The notes under the pieces: generated by a model
The model's database searches: none
What the model was told of the DNA's origin: nothing
What the model saw: only the letters and a program-made list of their open reading frames with translations
From: JBBIVB01 sp964567515
GTDB lineage: Bacteria > Patescibacteriota > Patescibacteriia > Veblenbacterales > UBA10138
NCBI GenBank assembly: GCA_964567515.1
Contig: CAZMMW010000016.1
Coordinates: forward strand, 1 to 15,281
Length of the DNA stretch: 15,281 nucleotides
Direction: 5' to 3'
In this document: one piece after another, positions 1 through 5,447 of the stretch
Position numbering within the stretch: position 1 is the stretch's first letter
Layout: the number at the start of each line of letters is the position of its first letter
Position numbers and translations under genes: made by a program

Positions 1-6
1 GCTCGT

Positions 7-22
7 CCTTGCGTCAGCAAGG
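7..22. other. short perfect hairpin at window edge
   Basis: CCTTGC (7-12) and GCAAGG (17-22) form a 6-bp stem with a GTCA tetraloop, downstream of tRNA-Pro on the minus strand. No U-tract follows on either side, so it is not a standard terminator. The window edge prevents further interpretation. Confidence 0.4.
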
Positions 23-55
23 AAGCAAAGCCCGCAAAATTCGCAATGTTTAGAT

Positions 56-129
56 TGGTCGGGGTGCCGGGAATTGAACCCGGTCTACATGCACCCCATG
101 CATGCGTACTACCGGTATACTACACCCCG
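56..129 (-). tRNA. tRNA-Pro (anticodon GGG)
   Basis: The reverse strand folds as a cloverleaf. The acceptor CGGGGTG (129-123) pairs with CACCCCG (66-60), the discriminator is A and the CCA end is encoded (58-56). The anticodon stem CATGC/GCATG closes the 7-nt loop ATGGGGT, which gives anticodon GGG with U33 and G37 as expected for proline. The T-arm is CCGGG-TTCAATT-CCCGG. The D-arm is short, with only about three pairs. A -10 box (TATAAT at 172-167) and a small hairpin (143-162) lie just upstream. Confidence 0.95.
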
Positions 130-166
130 ATACTTTAACTTATAGCCAATGCCTGCTGGCTAAACA

Positions 167-172
167 ATTATA
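167..172 (-). promoter_or_regulatory. -10 box of tRNA-Pro promoter
   Basis: A perfect TATAAT on the minus strand lies about 38 nt upstream of the mature tRNA-Pro 5' end. No good -35 box sits at 16-18 bp. The transcribed leader would contain the hairpin TAGCCA/TGGCTA (143-148/157-162). Confidence 0.5.
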
Positions 173-195
173 ACCTTAAACTATTTTAAATAACT

Positions 196-425
196 TAAAA
201 AGCCCTATCCAAGGCTTGATACAATTGGAATTCCTGTTTTCCAAACGGGCCATAGCATTTTCAGGGTGAAAGTTAGAGCTATCAAACTCTCTCTTAAACC
301 TCCAAAGAAAACTATTACGGTCGCCGGCGATTCTCATGATAATCTCAGGAGATAATCATAGAAGAAAAGCCATTGCATCAAGGTTGTAGAGTTCAATATA
401 TATCAAGCAAGCTTGGAATAGAGCT
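196..425 (-). ncRNA. structured non-coding RNA of unknown family (about 230 nt)
   Basis: This stretch has no convincing ORF but has all the parts of a stand-alone RNA gene on the minus strand. A strong sigma70-type promoter (TTGACT 461-456, 18-bp spacer, TATACT 437-432) predicts a start near 425. A 13-bp long-range stem closes the molecule: 416-412 and 408-401 pair with 221-209, leaving a 3-nt bulge. Internal hairpins include 360-335 (ATGAT/ATCAT with ATCT/AGAT inside), 283-252 (ATAGC/GCTAT around a TTTC/GAAA stem) and 249-234 (CCCGTTT/AAACAGG). The 3' end is a hairpin (AAGCCT/AGGGCTT, 217-199) followed by a U-run (200-196). The terminator stem shares bases with the closing stem, so the two structures compete. 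I found no signature of RNase P RNA, SRP RNA, tmRNA or a common riboswitch. A 6S-like role cannot be excluded, but the multi-hairpin interior argues against it. Confidence 0.6.
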
Positions 426-431
426 ACTATT

Positions 432-461
432 AGTATAACTCTATTAGTAAATACTAGTCAA
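432..461 (-). promoter_or_regulatory. sigma70-type promoter of the structured RNA
   Basis: TTGACT (461-456) and TATACT (437-432), each 5 of 6 to consensus, are separated by 18 bp. The predicted start lies about 9 nt before the first base of the closing stem of the downstream RNA. Confidence 0.65.
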
Positions 462-469
462 TATAAAAT

Positions 470-660
470 ACAAAAATATTTCAGCTAAGTTAAGCTAAAT
501 ACTAAAAAATAAAATTCTGATTTTGTAAAGGACCACAGGTAATGTCCACACACATATTGCACTTTTCAGATAATCTAAAGGGGTATAAAAATTATGCTCA
601 AATCAACAAAAGCGTTAACCGTATAACGTGGTTAGGATATATTTGCCATTATATTTGTCA
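470..660. other. intergenic stretch, nothing recognised
   Basis: This AT-rich stretch lies between the terminator of the zinc-ribbon operon and the promoter of the structured RNA. Only very short ORFs without ribosome-binding sites are visible on either strand (for example a 17-codon ORF on the minus strand), and I see no strong secondary structure. Confidence 0.5.
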
Positions 661-693
661 TAAATAAAAAGGTTGCGATTAAGACAACCTTTT
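660..693 (-). terminator. intrinsic terminator of the zinc-ribbon operon
   Basis: AAAAGGTTG (667-675) pairs with CAACCTTTT (685-693) in a 9-bp stem with a 9-nt loop. On the minus strand it is followed by a T-rich tail (TTTTTATTTA). It lies 28 nt after the stop of the minus-strand gene that ends at 721. Confidence 0.8.
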
Positions 694-720
694 ATTAATT
701 AATTTCTATTTCTAATTTTG

Positions 721-1056
721 TCACGGGCCAAGATTACGATCGGCTGATATTAATTTTTTGGTGATGTTGTAGTGAGTAAGAGAAATCTTGCTATCACAAT
801 TATTACAATGCACATGTAGTCCACCTGACGGAAGCGCTTTTACAGACAATATGTCATCTTTCTTATTTAAAGGAAACAAACTGAATTCCGACATAGTTAA
901 ATCTGTCTTTTTTATAATTCTTGCTATTCTACACTGTTTACAATCAATGCCAATTATGTTATTAACGGCACTAAATCGAATTCTTACAATCCCTCTATTA
1001 AAGATCAAACAAGTTGGCGCTTCACCTAATATCTTATTAAGTTCATTTAAATTCAT
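721..1056 (-). CDS. small protein with two CxxC pairs, probable zinc-binding, unknown function
   Basis: This is a 111-residue protein that I do not recognise. Two CxxC knuckles (C39-K-Q-C42 and C84-N-N-C87), with H81 and H83 next to the second, suggest one four-cysteine zinc site holding two halves together. No membrane segment or signal peptide is visible, so it should be cytoplasmic. The start is well supported by AAAAGGAG six nucleotides upstream. Its ATG overlaps the TGA of the preceding gene (ATGA, 1056-1053), which implies translational coupling. The two proteins are both cysteine-rich and transcribed together, so they may act together; the function is inference only. A terminator follows at 693-660. 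Confidence 0.75.
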   Translation of the reverse strand: MNLNELNKILGEAPTCLIFNRGIVRIRFSAVNNIIGIDCKQCRIARIIKKTDLTMSEFSLFPLNKKDDILSVKALPSGGLHVHCNNCDSKISLTHYNITKKLISADRNLGP

Positions 1057-1544
1057 GTTCTATCTCCTTTTGTTGATATTAATTCATCTATAAAATTTTC
1101 AGACAACGGACGACTTCCGCCCAAAGAACTGCTTAGTATAGTTTCATGATAAGATATAAAATGATCCAACTGTTTTATATCAAACTTAAGAGTCTTGTTA
1201 GGAGAAGCACAAGTAGATCCAAAAGGTGTTAGTCCACAAGTAGGTGAATTAACATTACACCCTTCATATAGACACTCTAATCCTTGAGTGTTTTGATTGA
1301 TAGCTAAAAAATGACCGTTATATCTTTTATGTATATAACGATACTTAATTTTGTCTCTACTCATTACCCCTCCTTTGGCGCTCTTAATTTTTATTATACC
1401 TGGATTTTTAGCTGGAACAGAATTTAATGCGCCAGGCGAACAAGGATACTCAAATGGAAAATCTATCCCCGACCCTTTTGTACAAGTTGAACATTTACCC
1501 CTCTCTAAAATCGTACCGCACTTAAGACAAGTTGCTGTTGACAT
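1053..1544 (-). CDS. N-terminal zinc-ribbon protein, unknown function
   Basis: This 163-residue protein opens with a zinc ribbon (C6-L-K-C9 and C18-S-T-C21) resembling the generic double-knuckle ribbons of translation and transcription proteins. The middle (about residues 60-85) is basic and rich in tyrosine. A second cysteine cluster follows near residues 90-111, with C90, C95, C102 and C111 visible; it could bind another metal ion or form a disulphide core. The C-terminal third is polar, and there is no membrane helix. The start is supported by AAAGGA about 10 nt upstream. It is the first gene of a two-gene operon and overlaps the next gene by ATGA. Its leader (1545-1793) contains a promoter, a mini-ORF and alternative hairpins. 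No family is assigned; DNA or RNA binding is only a guess. Confidence 0.75.
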   Translation of the reverse strand: MSTATCLKCGTILERGKCSTCTKGSGIDFPFEYPCSPGALNSVPAKNPGIIKIKSAKGGVMSRDKIKYRYIHKRYNGHFLAINQNTQGLECLYEGCNVNSPTCGLTPFGSTCASPNKTLKFDIKQLDHFISYHETILSSSLGGSRPLSENFIDELISTKGDRT

Positions 1545-1622
1545 AATTAATATTCCTTTTTGTTTGTGATTATGTTTTAGTTTATTAAATTTTTAAAGAA
1601 CTTTCTTGTTTTTTATAACAAC

Positions 1623-1700
1623 TCAACCACTCTGGTAATTTAGAGCGGTTGATGTGATTTTATTATCTAATTATATTTAAAACCTCAATTCAACCGCTCT
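1623..1700 (-). promoter_or_regulatory. mutually exclusive hairpins in the leader of the zinc-ribbon operon
   Basis: Read on the minus strand there are three 11-nt segments. Segment 1 is AGAGCGGTTGA (1700-1690), segment 2 is TCAACCGCTCT (1652-1642) and segment 3 is AGAGTGGTTGA (1633-1623). Segment 2 can pair perfectly with segment 1, or with segment 3 (11 pairs, one G-U, 8-nt loop). Both hairpins cannot form at once. Segment 1 lies inside the 34-codon mini-ORF, as in attenuators, but no clear U-run follows the 2:3 hairpin, so the mechanism is open. Confidence 0.5.
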
Positions 1701-1781
1701 GGTGCGAACAATAGTAATCCAAATTAAATCAAGCTTAGCTACTTGATTAAAAGAGAACGGCTGATAAGTAAAATTAGACAT
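1677..1781 (-). CDS. possible 34-codon leader ORF
   Basis: An ATG 12 nt after the predicted transcription start opens a 34-codon frame ending in TAA. It has no Shine-Dalgarno site. The last codons (RTRAVELRF) overlap pairing segment 1 of the alternative hairpins, so ribosome position on this ORF could decide which hairpin forms. The codon content shows no run of a single amino acid that would mark a classical amino-acid attenuator. The ORF could be fortuitous; its position relative to the promoter and hairpins is the only support. Confidence 0.3.
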   Translation of the reverse strand: MSNFTYQPFSFNQVAKLDLIWITIVRTRAVELRF

Positions 1782-1799
1782 AATGAGGTTATTAAAAAT

Positions 1800-1827
1800 A
1801 TTCTAACATACCCAAAAATCTTGTCAA
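1800..1827 (-). promoter_or_regulatory. strong promoter of the zinc-ribbon operon
   Basis: A perfect TTGACA (1827-1822) is followed by a 16-bp spacer and TAGAAT (1805-1800). A TGT just before the -10 makes it an extended -10 as well. The predicted start is near 1793, about 250 nt upstream of the first zinc-ribbon gene. Confidence 0.75.
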
Positions 1828-1889
1828 ATTCTCTAGGTATATTTCACCACCAGCCATCTAAAGTTTATCGTCAGTTATGACACACTATC

Positions 1890-1946
1890 AGCTTCGTCTC
1901 GCCCGACCATAGTCCCTCGGTAACATCAAGAGACGAAGGCGGGTCA
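1890..1946. repeat. palindromic, pseudoknot-capable intergenic element
   Basis: CTTCGTCTC (1892-1900) pairs perfectly with GAGACGAAG (1930-1938). Within the loop CCGA can pair with TCGG. The loop sequence CCCG (1902-1905) is also complementary to CGGG just outside the stem (1940-1943), which allows an H-type pseudoknot. It sits between a terminator and the next promoter and encodes nothing obvious. It could be a REP- or MITE-like repeat or a transcript-end structure; one copy in one window cannot decide. Confidence 0.4.
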
Positions 1947-1950
1947 AATC

Positions 1951-1986
1951 TAAAATAAAAAGCGGCGATTTGATTTTACCGCCGCT
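1951..1986 (-). terminator. intrinsic terminator after the T-box-controlled gene
   Basis: AGCGGCG (1961-1967) and CGCCGCT (1980-1986) form a GC-rich 7-bp stem with a 12-nt loop. On the minus strand the stem is followed by TTTTTATTTTA. It lies about 30 nt after the TAG of the 53-codon gene and closes that transcription unit. Confidence 0.85.
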
Positions 1987-2016
1987 ATTTGTAAATTTAT
2001 TCAACTAAAATTTTAT

Positions 2017-2178
2017 CTAATAATATTTTAACTCTCTTGAATACTGATCTTGGTGCATCTTTTTTAGTTCTTCCTCAGTAAGTTGTCTATAATTTTTACT
2101 TTTAATTATTTTCGAGGCAGATGCCTTTTTAATTTTAGCCATTAATTTTCTCGGCAATACTTTCTTTTTGCTTTCCAT
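2017..2178 (-). CDS. 53-residue lysine-rich protein under T-box control, unknown function
   Basis: This small gene encodes a 53-residue basic protein beginning MESKKKVLPRKLMAKIKKAS and ending in RELKYY. Thirteen of 53 residues are lysine. The first half is strongly basic; the second half (LTEEELKKM) is mixed-charge and likely helical. There is no signal peptide or membrane helix. The start is well supported: AAGGAG lies 4 nt upstream of the ATG. It is the only gene between the T-box terminator (2242-2295) and its own terminator (1951-1986), so it is the direct target of the T-box. I recognise no family. A role tied to translation or tRNA charging would fit the control element, but that is inference. 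It could also be the remnant target of a riboswitch whose original gene was lost. Confidence 0.7.
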   Translation of the reverse strand: MESKKKVLPRKLMAKIKKASASKIIKSKNYRQLTEEELKKMHQDQYSRELKYY

Positions 2179-2241
2179 ATAACTCCTTTTTTGATTATAA
2201 TTGATATTTAATTGTTAATTTTCGATTTTTATGCTTAAAAC

Positions 2242-2295
2242 AAAAAACACTTTTCGCCTCCAATATCTCAAAATGAGATTTTAAGGACGAAAAGT
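2242..2295 (-). terminator. T-box regulatory terminator
   Basis: ACTTTTCGTCC (2295-2285) pairs with the CGAAAAGT region (2261-2249), with an ATCTC/GAGAT hairpin inside, followed by TTTTTTG. The 5' arm is shared with the antiterminator, so uncharged tRNA binding would prevent termination. Confidence 0.85.
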
Positions 2296-2565
2296 ATTTT
2301 TTATAAAAACTTTCCGCGGTACCACCTTGATTTCCGCCGACCGGCAGACGCTCTGTACTCCCTTAAGATTTTAGAGATATACATTAGCTCTGTAACGGGA
2401 GCTCCCGTTTCTGCCTACTTTAACTTCAGCAAAACAACTCCAGAGGGAACTTCTTAATTGTTTTAGCGGAAAAGGTTCGCAGTCTAGACCTCTTCTTCCT
2501 CAAAGCGCTTATAACAATAATACTTTCCTCTTTCTTAGTCTTTACTTATATTCATTTATTGTTAA
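2242..2565 (-). promoter_or_regulatory. T-box riboswitch (tRNA-sensing leader)
   Basis: The minus strand carries the T-box sequence AAGGTGGTACCGCGG (2328-2314). The antiterminator is canonical: AAGG pairs with CCTT and CGGAAAGT with ACTTTTCG, leaving the UGGUACCG bulge to bind the tRNA acceptor end. The competing terminator uses ACTTTTCGTCC (2295-2285) with CGAAAAGT and a six-T run (2247-2242). Stem I shows proximal pairing AGAGGAA/TTCCCTCT, the AGTA loop-E motif and ATTGTT/AACAAT. The 3' strand of the specifier loop reads TAAGAAG. By position GAA (Glu) fits best, but AAG (Lys) and AGA (Arg) are possible. The UGGU bulge implies a tRNA with discriminator A. A further stem, GGCAGA/TCTGCC, encloses the AACGGG/CCCGTT hairpin. 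The element controls the 53-codon gene at 2178-2017. Confidence 0.9.
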
Positions 2566-2581
2566 ATATCTAAAATTAGCT

Positions 2582-2609
2582 TACCCAAAAAGGTAAAAAC
2601 GGTCAAATA
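2582..2609 (-). promoter_or_regulatory. possible promoter of the T-box transcript
   Basis: TTGACC lies on the minus strand just after the glycosyltransferase stop. It is followed at 17 bp by a weak -10 (TAAGCT). The -35 is good and the -10 poor, so the exact start is uncertain. Confidence 0.35.
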
Positions 2610-2612
2610 AAA

Positions 2613-3329
2613 TTATATCCGTTTCCATTTTTCTGACCAGGAACGGCCTCTGATAACTACACTGATAAAATTAAGAAACCACATAGACATTACTCCCAAA
2701 TAACCATAACGCCGGAAACGCCGTGGCGATTCATAAACTACTAAGTCCCAAAATAATTTAGTTATACCAACTTGTTTCAGTCGCCTAAACATTTCATAAT
2801 CCTCACCAGCGGACAAATATTCATTATAACCATCTAATTTATGAAAAGTACTGGCGCGAATAATCTGACAATTTCCCCGACCCATGCCTACTAATTTATT
2901 TTCCACCCAATATAAAACATTAAAACATCCTTGCCAAAAAATATCTGCCCAAGTTCTTTCCTGTGGATGAATTTCAATTCTAGTAGCAGCCGCTACTAAA
3001 TTACTTTGTCTCATCTCATGCTTGATTTTAGCTAAAAAATATTCTACATCTTGCACCAAACAATCAGCATCAATAAAAACTAAAATATCGCCCCGTGCCC
3101 GCCAAGCGCCAGTATTCCTGCCGGCAGCAATAGTCTGCTGCTGATCTGGTCTTTTGGTTACTACGATAGCACCAAGTTTTTTAGCGATCTTTAAAGTGTT
3201 GTCAACCGAACCGCCGTCAGAAATAATAACCTCAGTACGATACCTTTTCTTAATATCAAAGGTAAATTGCTCTAACAGTCTAGCTAGCAATTTCTCCTCA
3301 TTTAAGGTTGGAATAATAACACTAATCAT
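2613..3329 (-). CDS. family 2 glycosyltransferase (GT-A fold)
   Basis: This 238-residue enzyme should transfer a sugar from a nucleotide-sugar to an acceptor at the inner membrane face. Visible landmarks are the N-terminal VIIPTLNEE, DGGSVDNT (38-45), the metal-binding DAD (87-89) in VFIDADC, and GEDYEMFRRL (175-184), which supplies the catalytic-base region. The C-terminus (about 203-227) is hydrophobic and probably anchors it to the membrane. Length is normal for a catalytic domain alone. The start is odd: AGGAGG ends only one base before the ATG, too close for normal spacing, and an extended -10 (TGATATAGT) sits just upstream. It may act in envelope polysaccharide or glycolipid synthesis; donor and acceptor cannot be read from sequence. 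The T-box leader begins right after its stop. Confidence 0.88.
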   Translation of the reverse strand: MISVIIPTLNEEKLLARLLEQFTFDIKKRYRTEVIISDGGSVDNTLKIAKKLGAIVVTKRPDQQQTIAAGRNTGAWRARGDILVFIDADCLVQDVEYFLAKIKHEMRQSNLVAAATRIEIHPQERTWADIFWQGCFNVLYWVENKLVGMGRGNCQIIRASTFHKLDGYNEYLSAGEDYEMFRRLKQVGITKLFWDLVVYESPRRFRRYGYLGVMSMWFLNFISVVIRGRSWSEKWKRI

Positions 3330-3470
3330 ACCTCCTCATTTACTATATCACATTTAGCAAGATAATAAATTTGACTTTTTAACCAAATCCTATGTCAAAC
3401 ATATCTACACTGATTTGCTAACTTTAGTAATCGACTTTCTGATTATATTTCAATTGGCACTATATATTTA

Positions 3471-4541
3471 CTAAACCAAATCCAAAGCTTTAGCTAATTG
3501 TTTTACTAAAGATACTACTATCGGCGGCGGTAATAAACTATAACTATCATTTCCTTCATCATCTTTAATAACCCATTGCGACTCTTTGGTTTTAATTTTT
3601 CCTTCGCTCGTCTGTTCAAAATCGTAACCCGGAGTAATCTCATAATCATTAACTTTATCTGCTTCCGTTACCGGAATAGCATTACGTAAATATATTTTAG
3701 GTATGCCATGTAATTTGAGCAGCTGACCCATAATCTGATCATCGGTTTCTAAGCGCTCACGAATAGGCTCAATACCTAAATTATCACCTTCTTTCGGTAC
3801 CATATGCGCATTTTGACAAGCTGAATTATCGCATTTTAAATAAAATTGCGAAGTTGCCTCGTCATAACCAATGTCTTTAGTCACCATTAATTTTAAATTT
3901 CTTGGTGTTTTGCAAACAGGACAAATTACCCGATATTTAATACGTTCATGAATAACCGAATTGGGCAAACTAATAAAAATCATTACGTCTGGGTCCTCCC
4001 GATAACCAATTAATTCCTTTAAAAACATAGAGTAACTAACCTGATCCAAAGCGCGAGGAAAACCATCAATAAAAACAGCCTGACGAGGTCGTTTGGAAAT
4101 TTCGTATTTGATGAGAGCGACGATAAGCTCGGAAGATATTAATGAGGATTGGTTCCTGCCTAAGATTAAATCAACAGTTTCCTCTGGTGAGTGCCAACCA
4201 CGATAATTTTTCTTTAAAAACTGAATCAATTCATTCTTTCCCTGCTCGTTTTCTACTAAAACATGGGCGTCTCTGACAATATCACCAATAGAAACATGCC
4301 CAATTTTATCGCTCCCCACCGCTTCCATAAATAACTTAGAATAAGTTCCTTTGCCGGAATTTTTTTTACCCAACAAGAAAGCGACAAAAGTCTTGCCTTC
4401 ATCTAAATATTTTTTAATAGCCTTTAGTTCTAATCCTGCTTTAAGATCAAAATATCTTCTTCTCTCTGCCGGATCGTTTAAATTAAATTTGGGAGAATCA
4501 ATTATTTTTGTTTGAGAAACTGGAAAATCATTTAGTTCCAT
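3471..4541 (-). CDS. adenylate-kinase-family nucleoside monophosphate kinase, extended
   Basis: The core matches adenylate kinase, which moves phosphate between nucleoside tri- and monophosphates in the cytoplasm. The P-loop is GKKNSGKGT (58-66) in place of the usual GAPGAGKGT. SIGDIVR (84-90) and DGFPRALDQ (159-167) match the NMP-binding motifs. The LID carries four cysteines (C207, C210, C237, C242), as in zinc-containing adenylate kinases. At 356 residues it is far longer than the usual ~215. About 50 residues are added at the N-terminus, the LID is enlarged and the C-terminal tail is about 70 residues longer. A strong promoter lies at 4604-4577 and no Shine-Dalgarno is visible. No second adk is in the window, so whether this is the cell's adenylate kinase or a paralog with another substrate is unclear. 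Confidence 0.85.
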   Translation of the reverse strand: MELNDFPVSQTKIIDSPKFNLNDPAERRRYFDLKAGLELKAIKKYLDEGKTFVAFLLGKKNSGKGTYSKLFMEAVGSDKIGHVSIGDIVRDAHVLVENEQGKNELIQFLKKNYRGWHSPEETVDLILGRNQSSLISSELIVALIKYEISKRPRQAVFIDGFPRALDQVSYSMFLKELIGYREDPDVMIFISLPNSVIHERIKYRVICPVCKTPRNLKLMVTKDIGYDEATSQFYLKCDNSACQNAHMVPKEGDNLGIEPIRERLETDDQIMGQLLKLHGIPKIYLRNAIPVTEADKVNDYEITPGYDFEQTSEGKIKTKESQWVIKDDEGNDSYSLLPPPIVVSLVKQLAKALDLV

Positions 4542-4576
4542 AAATTAAATATAAAAAATAATCATTAAGTTAAGAT

Positions 4577-4604
4577 AGTATAACACATCTAACTAATTTA
4601 TCAA
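4577..4604 (-). promoter_or_regulatory. promoter of the NMP kinase gene
   Basis: TTGATA (4604-4599), a 16-bp spacer and TATACT (4582-4577), with TGT just upstream of the -10 (extended -10). The predicted start is near 4570, giving a leader of about 30 nt without a Shine-Dalgarno sequence. Confidence 0.75.
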
Positions 4605-4607
4605 GTT

Positions 4608-5447
4608 TTAATTTTTTCTAAACCAATTCTGACCATTGCTAATAAAGGATATACTGCCGAGTAAATCAGTTCTTAAAACATTTATACCCAAAGCTTGCAA
4701 CCGATTTAATACTTTTGAAGAAGGGTGGCCATAACGGTTATTAGCGCCTACCAAAATTACTGCCCAAGTTGGTGCTACTGCCTGCAGAAATTCTTTGCTG
4801 GAAGAAGTATTACTGCCTTGATGTGCCACTTTTAAAATTTGCGCTGACAAATTACCCTCTTGGATTAATATCTGTTCTACTGTCTGTGGTATATCGCCGG
4901 TCAGTAAAGTTGCTGTCTTGCCATATACCACCCGTAGAACAACAGAAGTATCATTTAAATCTTGCGCCCGTTGACCTGTTAAGTCATCCTCTGGCCACAA
5001 AATTTCAAACCTGACGCCATCGGAAAACTCTATATTATCACCTGCTCTGGCTATTTGATATGGAATATTTTTGTTTTTAATTTGTTTTAACCACTCTTCA
5101 TAATCATTGGTAGTATGTAATACGCCAGTAGTCAGAATCTTATTAACCTGATACTCCTCTAATACCGCTAATAAACCGGATAAATGATCAGCGTGTGGAT
5201 GAGTAGATACCACTAAATCAATAGTTCTATCACCATAAGGCAAACTCTCGGCTAATAATCTTAAAATTTTTCTATCAGGCCCCCCGTCAACTAAAATATG
5301 ATAACCTTGAGGGGTGTTAATGAAGATAGCGTCACCCTCGCTTGTATCAAAAAAATAAATTTTAAGTTCATCGCTAGTAGAGTATTGCCAAAACCAAACA
5401 CCAGCCATCAATAAAAAAACAACAGCTAATAAATACCACTTTTTCAT
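4608..5447 (-). CDS. ComEC-type metallo-beta-lactamase-fold protein (separate MBL domain)
   Basis: This 279-residue protein has one N-terminal membrane anchor (about 4-20) and then a metallo-beta-lactamase domain facing outward. Metal-binding landmarks are THPHADH (82-88), LLTGDI in the second half and KVAHQGS near residue 207, with GHPSS after it. This is the C-terminal domain normally fused to ComEC/Rec2, thought to act as the nuclease that degrades one DNA strand during uptake. The family's FFDVGQGDA motif reads FFDTSEGDA here. Its ATG overlaps the TGA of the upstream ComEC channel gene (ATGA), so the two are translationally coupled and probably work as a split ComEC. It lacks its own promoter. 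Confidence 0.88.
   Translation of the reverse strand: MKKWYLLAVVFLLMAGVWFWQYSTSDELKIYFFDTSEGDAIFINTPQGYHILVDGGPDRKILRLLAESLPYGDRTIDLVVSTHPHADHLSGLLAVLEEYQVNKILTTGVLHTTNDYEEWLKQIKNKNIPYQIARAGDNIEFSDGVRFEILWPEDDLTGQRAQDLNDTSVVLRVVYGKTATLLTGDIPQTVEQILIQEGNLSAQILKVAHQGSNTSSSKEFLQAVAPTWAVILVGANNRYGHPSSKVLNRLQALGINVLRTDLLGSISFISNGQNWFRKN

Noticed and set aside
1..30. Similarity of GTCAGC-AAGGAAGCA to the SRP RNA apical loop.
   Set aside because: The bases are better explained by the perfect hairpin CCTTGC/GCAAGG, and the characteristic GGAA tetraloop with flanking internal loop is absent.
278..293. AGAGTTTGATAGCTC on the minus strand resembles the 5' end of 16S rRNA.
   Set aside because: The match covers only about ten bases and nothing downstream resembles rRNA.
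300..345. tmRNA-like reading on the plus strand: a mini-ORF reading KENYYGRRRFS with tandem stops TGA TAA inside a hairpin.
   Set aside because: The would-be acceptor stem lacks the G3-U70 pair, there is no T-arm with a proper stem, and no CCA. Promoter and terminator signals instead place the RNA on the minus strand.
788..1569. Plus-strand ORFs of 101 and 72 codons overlapping the zinc-ribbon genes.
   Set aside because: They are opposite-frame shadows without ribosome-binding sites; the minus-strand genes have Shine-Dalgarno sites, coupling and cysteine motifs.
1623..1664. Plus-strand terminator formed by TCAACCACTCT/AGAGCGGTTGA followed by ATTTTATT.
   Set aside because: No plus-strand gene lies upstream, and the segment is better explained as part of the minus-strand leader with a competing perfect pairing.
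3364..3402. Inverted repeat TTTGAC/GTCAAA upstream of the glycosyltransferase as an operator.
   Set aside because: The half-sites are only six bases, separated by 18, and contain -35-like sequence by chance in AT-rich DNA. There is no matching -10 at a proper distance.
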